Assembly (NCBI GenBank): GCA_963703015.1
Contig: OY969779.1
Span: 1,612,001-1,676,000, forward strand
Reading direction: 5' to 3'
DNA: 64,000 nt
Source: Methanobacterium_B sp963703015
GTDB lineage: Archaea; Methanobacteriota; Methanobacteria; Methanobacteriales; Methanobacteriaceae
Shown here: piece after piece, positions 60,629 through 64,000 of the stretch
Numbering within the stretch: the stretch's first letter is position 1
Layout: every line of letters begins with the position of its first letter
Notes under the pieces: model-generated
What the model saw: the letters and a program-made list of their open reading frames with translations, nothing else
Databases searched by the model: none
Told to the model about the DNA's origin: nothing
Program-made: the position numbers and the translations under genes

Positions 60629-61299
60629 TAGATACTCTCAATTTTTGTGTTGGGGTTTGGTTATTTAAGAACCCAATAAGGCAATTTTAATGGGCTTGAA
60701 TTAATTAAAAACATGATTTATGGGTAACTAATCCTGAAACCACCAAAAGCCTGTAAAAAAATAAACTAACAAAAAATATACGAAATTTGTAGGGAAACCT
60801 ATAGATGAGATTTTTTTATAAATGATACTCACGATGGGTTTCCAAATAAATTATCAGTGCAGTAAGTACGTTACGACGTAGTAGAAAATTACTGCTACAA
60901 CTATGAAAAGAAATACAGATCTCCAATCCACTTTTACACATCCTAGTTTGTTTTTTCCAGATTTTTTTATTTAATACTCTATAAATTCCTTTGAATCCGT
61001 GAGTAAAATTATTTTTAGAGATCAGTTGTTAAGATTAAGATAAACTTTTTTCGTTTTCAAACAGGCAAGTAAAAAAAAAAATTTAGGTGGATAAAGTTAC
61101 AAACTCAAGATCAGGGTTTCATTCAATCAACAGTTTCTATATTAACTTATAAGATTTCCATTCTTAGGGCAATGATCTTTAAAGGTCGATGTTTTAAAAA
61201 TATAGATAAAAAACTAAATGTTTGGTGGTTCATTTCTTTAATATCAACGTTCAACAGATTATAAAGGCATGAGATATTTTCAGTAGAGGTTGAAAAGTT
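60629..61299. other. 671-bp A/T-rich spacer
   Basis: Apart from the possible 25-residue frame at 60854-60931 on the minus strand, no gene is seen. An ATTATAAAGG stretch at about 61258-61267 may be the TATA region of the cytosine deaminase gene, which has a GAGGT ribosome site. A TTGGGG/AACCCAA partial stem lies at about 60650-60675 without a T tract. Confidence 0.4.
60854..60931 (-). CDS. Possible 25-residue membrane microprotein
   Basis: A minus-strand GTG at 60931 opens 25 codons reading MDWRSVFLFIVVAVIFYYVV and TYLLH before TGA. It is almost all one predicted membrane helix with a WR head. An AGGATG element lies about eight bases upstream. Length and hydrophobic pattern resemble known archaeal microproteins, but I do not recognise a family and chance is possible. 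Confidence 0.35.
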   Translation of the reverse strand: MDWRSVFLFIVVAVIFYYVVTYLLH

Positions 61300-61773
61300 A
61301 TGATTGAACCCAACAACTTGGAAGATGATTATAAATTCATGATGGAAGCATTACAAGAAGCTAAAAAATCATTAGCAACTGGTGGAATTCCGATTGGTGC
61401 AATTTTAGTTAAAGATGGTGTAATTGTGGGACGTGGACATAATAATCTCCTTCAAAAAAATTCCACCATACTCCATGCAGAAATGGACTGCATCGAAAAC
61501 TCTGGCAGACTCAAGGGCCAAGACTACAAAAGATGCACATTGTACACAACTTTATCTCCATGTGAAATGTGTACTGGTACCATAATACTCTACAAAATAT
61601 CTAGAGTTGTCATTGGAGAAAATGAAAACTTGAAAGGGCCTGAAAACTGTTTAGTTGAATCAGGTGTAGAACTTGAAAACTTGGATCTTCCAGAGTGCAA
61701 AGAACTGCTTGGAAATTACATCATTCAAAATCCTGATCTTTGGGTTGCTGAAATAGAAAGGGTACATGAATAA
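61300..61773 (+). CDS. Cytosine deaminase-like nucleoside/base deaminase
   Basis: This 157-residue zinc deaminase has the metal site LHAEMDCIE (His, catalytic Glu) and SPCEMCTGTIILY (two Cys). The sequence around it, with GRLKGQDYK, CTLYTTLSPCEMCTG and VVIGENENLKG, is closer to yeast-type cytosine deaminase than to TadA or CMP deaminases, and the C-terminal DLWVAEIERV also fits that group. It would convert cytosine to uracil, feeding the Upp salvage step encoded at 54.5 kb. Substrate is inferred from resemblance; guanine or other bases remain possible. Confidence 0.78.
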   Translation: MIEPNNLEDDYKFMMEALQEAKKSLATGGIPIGAILVKDGVIVGRGHNNLLQKNSTILHAEMDCIENSGRLKGQDYKRCTLYTTLSPCEMCTGTIILYKISRVVIGENENLKGPENCLVESGVELENLDLPECKELLGNYIIQNPDLWVAEIERVHE

Positions 61774-61844
61774 TTTTTGATCCATACATTATTGAAATCT
61801 AAATTAGTTATAAAAACAAATAAATTATTAAAAGGGGATAAAAA

Positions 61845-63050
61845 ATGACTTTAATTGTAAATCCACAGAACTCTGGTATTTCAGGAAACATGGTTGTGGG
61901 AGCACTGGCAGATTTTGGAGTAGACAATGAACTATTGAAGGAAGTCATGGAACACTACGGATCATTCTTTGGAAAGGTTGAAGTAACAATCAACAAAACC
62001 ATTAAGGCAGGAATTTCTTCTTGCTTTGTACAAGTTAAAGCCAAGGACTCTAAACCAGTAAACTACAAAGAACTCATTGAAACCTTGGATGGGATAGAAC
62101 ATCCTGAAATTACATTTGAAATAATAGAATTTACAAAAAGGGTTTATAAAACCGTGGCAGAAGCAGAAGCCCATGTTCATGGAACAACCTTGGATAAAGT
62201 TCATTTCCATGAGGTTGGGGCTGCAGATGCTGTTGCAGATGTAATTGGGGCATCATATCTTTTCCATAAATTGAAATTGAATAAAGACAAGGTGTATGGA
62301 ATGCCAGTAGCTTTAGGAGGGGGAAGAATTAACAGCATGCATGGAAAGTTATCTGTACCAGCCCCTGCAACCCTTGAAATTCTAAAAAATGTTCCCACCT
62401 TTGGAGGGCCAGTTGACAAAGAACTAACAACACCTACAGGAGCTGCCCTTTACATGAATATGGTGAATGAATTCATCAAATTTTACCCTCTAATGAGCAA
62501 CAAAACAGTCGGTTACGGTGCAGGCAAGATGGAACTCGCACATCCAAACGTTTTGAGGATTGTTAAAGGTGTTGGGGAAATGGAACATGAAAATGTGTCT
62601 ATTTTGGAAACCAATGTGGACGATGTATCTGGTGAGGTGCTTGGACACATCTTCGAAGGACTCATGAAAATCGGTGCGAGGGATGTGAGTATAATACCAA
62701 CCATCACTAAGAAGAACAGACCAGGCCACCTTTTAAGGGTTATTGCAAAACCCCAAGATACAGAACAGATTTCAGAAGAACTAATCCGGGAAACAGGCAC
62801 GCTTGGTGTGCGTGTGATACCATACGCCCACAGAAACATTGCCCAGAGAAAAATCGTACCAATGAATGTTAAGATCGATGATAAACCATATAAAATTGAC
62901 ATAAAGGTAGGTATGATTGGAGAAGAGGTCATAAGTATTAAACCAGAATATGAAGATGTCAAACACGTAGCTCATCTCACAGGCAAACAATTAAAGTACA
63001 TTACAGATATTGCGGTGCAACAATTTAGAAACTCAGAATTTGAATATTAA
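61845..63050 (+). CDS. larC: LarC-type nickel insertion protein (DUF111)
   Basis: This 401-residue protein matches LarC, the CTP-dependent cyclometallase that inserts nickel into the pincer cofactor of lactate racemase. Landmarks are NPQNSGISGNMVVGALADF, AHVHGTTLDKVHFHEVGAAD and TPTGAALYMN, then an ETNVDDVSGEVLGH segment beginning the C-terminal half. In Lactobacillus the gene is split by programmed frameshifting; here one frame covers both halves. No larA, larB or larE lies in the window, so the nickel-pincer product or another client is unknown. GGGGAT precedes the ATG. Confidence 0.88.
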   Translation: MTLIVNPQNSGISGNMVVGALADFGVDNELLKEVMEHYGSFFGKVEVTINKTIKAGISSCFVQVKAKDSKPVNYKELIETLDGIEHPEITFEIIEFTKRVYKTVAEAEAHVHGTTLDKVHFHEVGAADAVADVIGASYLFHKLKLNKDKVYGMPVALGGGRINSMHGKLSVPAPATLEILKNVPTFGGPVDKELTTPTGAALYMNMVNEFIKFYPLMSNKTVGYGAGKMELAHPNVLRIVKGVGEMEHENVSILETNVDDVSGEVLGHIFEGLMKIGARDVSIIPTITKKNRPGHLLRVIAKPQDTEQISEELIRETGTLGVRVIPYAHRNIAQRKIVPMNVKIDDKPYKIDIKVGMIGEEVISIKPEYEDVKHVAHLTGKQLKYITDIAVQQFRNSEFEY

Positions 63051-63067
63051 CACAAAAAGGTGCTTGA

Positions 63068-63754
63068 ATGAAGAAAAAGGCAATAACAGTACTTTCAGGT
63101 GGGCTTGATTCCACAGTTGCAAGTACAAAGTTTAAAGAAGATTACCAAATACACGCATTAACATTTAACTACGGCCAAAAAAGTGCTGAGATGGAAATTA
63201 AATCTGCAAAAGCAGTTTGTGAAGAACTGGGTGCAGAACACACCATAATAGAACTACCATGGCTTGCAGGATTAGGGGGTTCATCACTAACATCTGATGA
63301 ATCTATCCCAGAACCTGAAGATAGTGAGCTTGATGATATGAAATCCGCCTTAAAATCAGCTAAAAGTGTATGGGTACCTGGAAGAAATGTTGTCTTCACT
63401 GCCATAGCCAATTCATTTGCTGAGGCTGAAAAAGCCAGCATTATTATAGTAGGTTGGGATCTTGAAGAGGCAGTAACTTTCCCTGATAACTCTAAAGAAT
63501 TTTTAGAAGCATTCAACACAGTGCTGGAAGTTGGTTCCTTTGATGAGATCAAAATAGAAGCTCCATTAATTGACATGAACAAGAACGAAATTGTTGAATA
63601 TGGAGACAGTATTGGAGCTCCTATGGAATTAAGTTATTCCTGCTACAAGGGTTTTGATTATCATTGTGGTGTGTGTGAATCCTGTATGAGGCGTAAAAGA
63701 GCGTTTAAAAATGCAGGTGTAGAAGATAAAACAGTATATTCTGAAGAATCATAA
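63068..63754 (+). CDS. queC: 7-cyano-7-deazaguanine synthase QueC
   Basis: This 228-residue enzyme makes preQ0 from 7-carboxy-7-deazaguanine, an ATP-dependent step toward archaeosine in tRNA. The PP-loop SGGLDSTVAS is near residue 10, VPGRNVVFTAIANSFAE follows, and the zinc site is formed by CYKGFDYHCGVCESCMRR near the C-terminus. A ribosome site AAGGTG precedes the ATG. larC ends 18 bp upstream on the same strand. Confidence 0.95.
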   Translation: MKKKAITVLSGGLDSTVASTKFKEDYQIHALTFNYGQKSAEMEIKSAKAVCEELGAEHTIIELPWLAGLGGSSLTSDESIPEPEDSELDDMKSALKSAKSVWVPGRNVVFTAIANSFAEAEKASIIIVGWDLEEAVTFPDNSKEFLEAFNTVLEVGSFDEIKIEAPLIDMNKNEIVEYGDSIGAPMELSYSCYKGFDYHCGVCESCMRRKRAFKNAGVEDKTVYSEES

Positions 63755-63784
63755 AGAATAAATTTTTGGGTGGGGGTTAAGGGT

Positions 63785-64000
63785 TTGGATAACGGGAAAT
63801 TTAAAAAGGCTATAAAAAATTACAGGGAACTGGCAGCCAAAGAAATTGAAATGGAAAAACGTGTAGATGATACATTAATTGGTCCAAGACCTGAAATAGA
63901 TGGTAAACTAGAGTTAAACCACATGATAGATCCTAAAAGACCATTTTTTACTTCAATGACCAGTTCAGACGAAAAATATGTGAGCACGTTTAGGATGGGT
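63785..64000 (+). CDS. Unidentified protein, N-terminal part
   Basis: A TTG at 63785, preceded by GGGGGTTAAGGG, opens 72 codons that run to the window edge. It begins MDNGKFKKAIKNYRELAAKE, a charged helix, and continues with IGPRPEIDGKLELNHM and DPKRPFFTSMTSSD. I do not recognise the family. It follows queC by about 30 bp on the same strand and may be in its operon. No membrane segment or metal motif is seen in this part. Confidence 0.55.
   Translation, partial: MDNGKFKKAIKNYRELAAKEIEMEKRVDDTLIGPRPEIDGKLELNHMIDPKRPFFTSMTSSDEKYVSTFRMG

Noticed and set aside
57800..61300. Cobalamin riboswitch upstream of cobamide genes
   Set aside because: No B12-box-like conserved sequence or suitable long structured leader was seen upstream of cbiS, cobY or the FAD oxidoreductase gene.
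61845..63050. Programmed frameshift in larC
   Set aside because: A single open frame spans both halves of the protein, so no recoding is needed.

Overview
The window is archaeal and comes from a hydrogenotrophic methanogen of the Methanobacteriaceae, most likely the genus Methanobacterium. It encodes a complete type-I methyl-coenzyme M reductase operon (mcrBDCGA), the eight-subunit Na+-pumping methyltransferase (mtrEDCBAFGH) and the MvhDGAB hydrogenase, together with coenzyme M, methanofuran and cobamide genes. Archaeal TATA-like boxes, GGTGAT/GGAGG ribosome sites, A/T-rich spacers and frequent TTG and GTG starts fit this. Species cannot be named from the sequence.

Layout. 1-9.2 kb holds mostly minus-strand housekeeping genes: a DUF4013 fragment, Trm1, a GTPBP1-like GTPase, a DUF1922 zinc ribbon, a TraB-like membrane protein, ComB and a TRAM protein. 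Among them, on the plus strand, lie a CPBP protease, a DegT aminotransferase and a TtuA/Ncs6-like thiolase, the last paired with a divergent MTH1187-family gene. 9.4-13.4 kb holds an unknown gene overlapping methanogenesis marker 7, a membrane phosphoesterase and Mmp10. 13.5-23.4 kb is mcr followed by mtr, separated by a clear hairpin terminator but no room for a conventional promoter. 23.7-27.7 kb has a SLC13-type permease, marker 14, CobY and a PRC-barrel protein. 28-30 kb is sufBC on the minus strand. 30.4-34.5 kb is mvhDGAB, followed by a convergent CooT-like nickel protein too short for usual gene callers. 35.1-45.2 kb is one 3356-residue surface protein of DUF11 repeats with six 357-bp tandem repeats.

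45.3-64 kb is mixed: PyrC, a nucleotidyltransferase-FKBP pair, CooC-like ATPase-Pcc1-small membrane protein, ribosomal protein L10e, PpsA, MfnA, fumarase beta, Upp, a sorbosone dehydrogenase-like protein, Trm56, CobS, CbiS, an FAD oxidoreductase, an MJ1244-family protein, a yeast-type cytosine deaminase, LarC, QueC and an unidentified partial gene.

How the genes work together. Mtr transfers methyl to coenzyme M and pumps Na+; Mcr releases methane; Mvh supplies H2 electrons to heterodisulfide reductase. ComB makes coenzyme M, MfnA starts methanofuran, and CobY/CobS/CbiS make or salvage the cobamide carried by MtrA. Mmp10 methylates an McrA arginine, and Mmp7 is tied to Mcr activation. Nickel is a recurring theme (Mcr F430, MvhA, CooT, CooC-like, LarC). 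No IS element, CRISPR array, rRNA or tRNA was recognised. Two neighbouring genes, upp and the sorbosone dehydrogenase, each carry an apparent single-base insertion.
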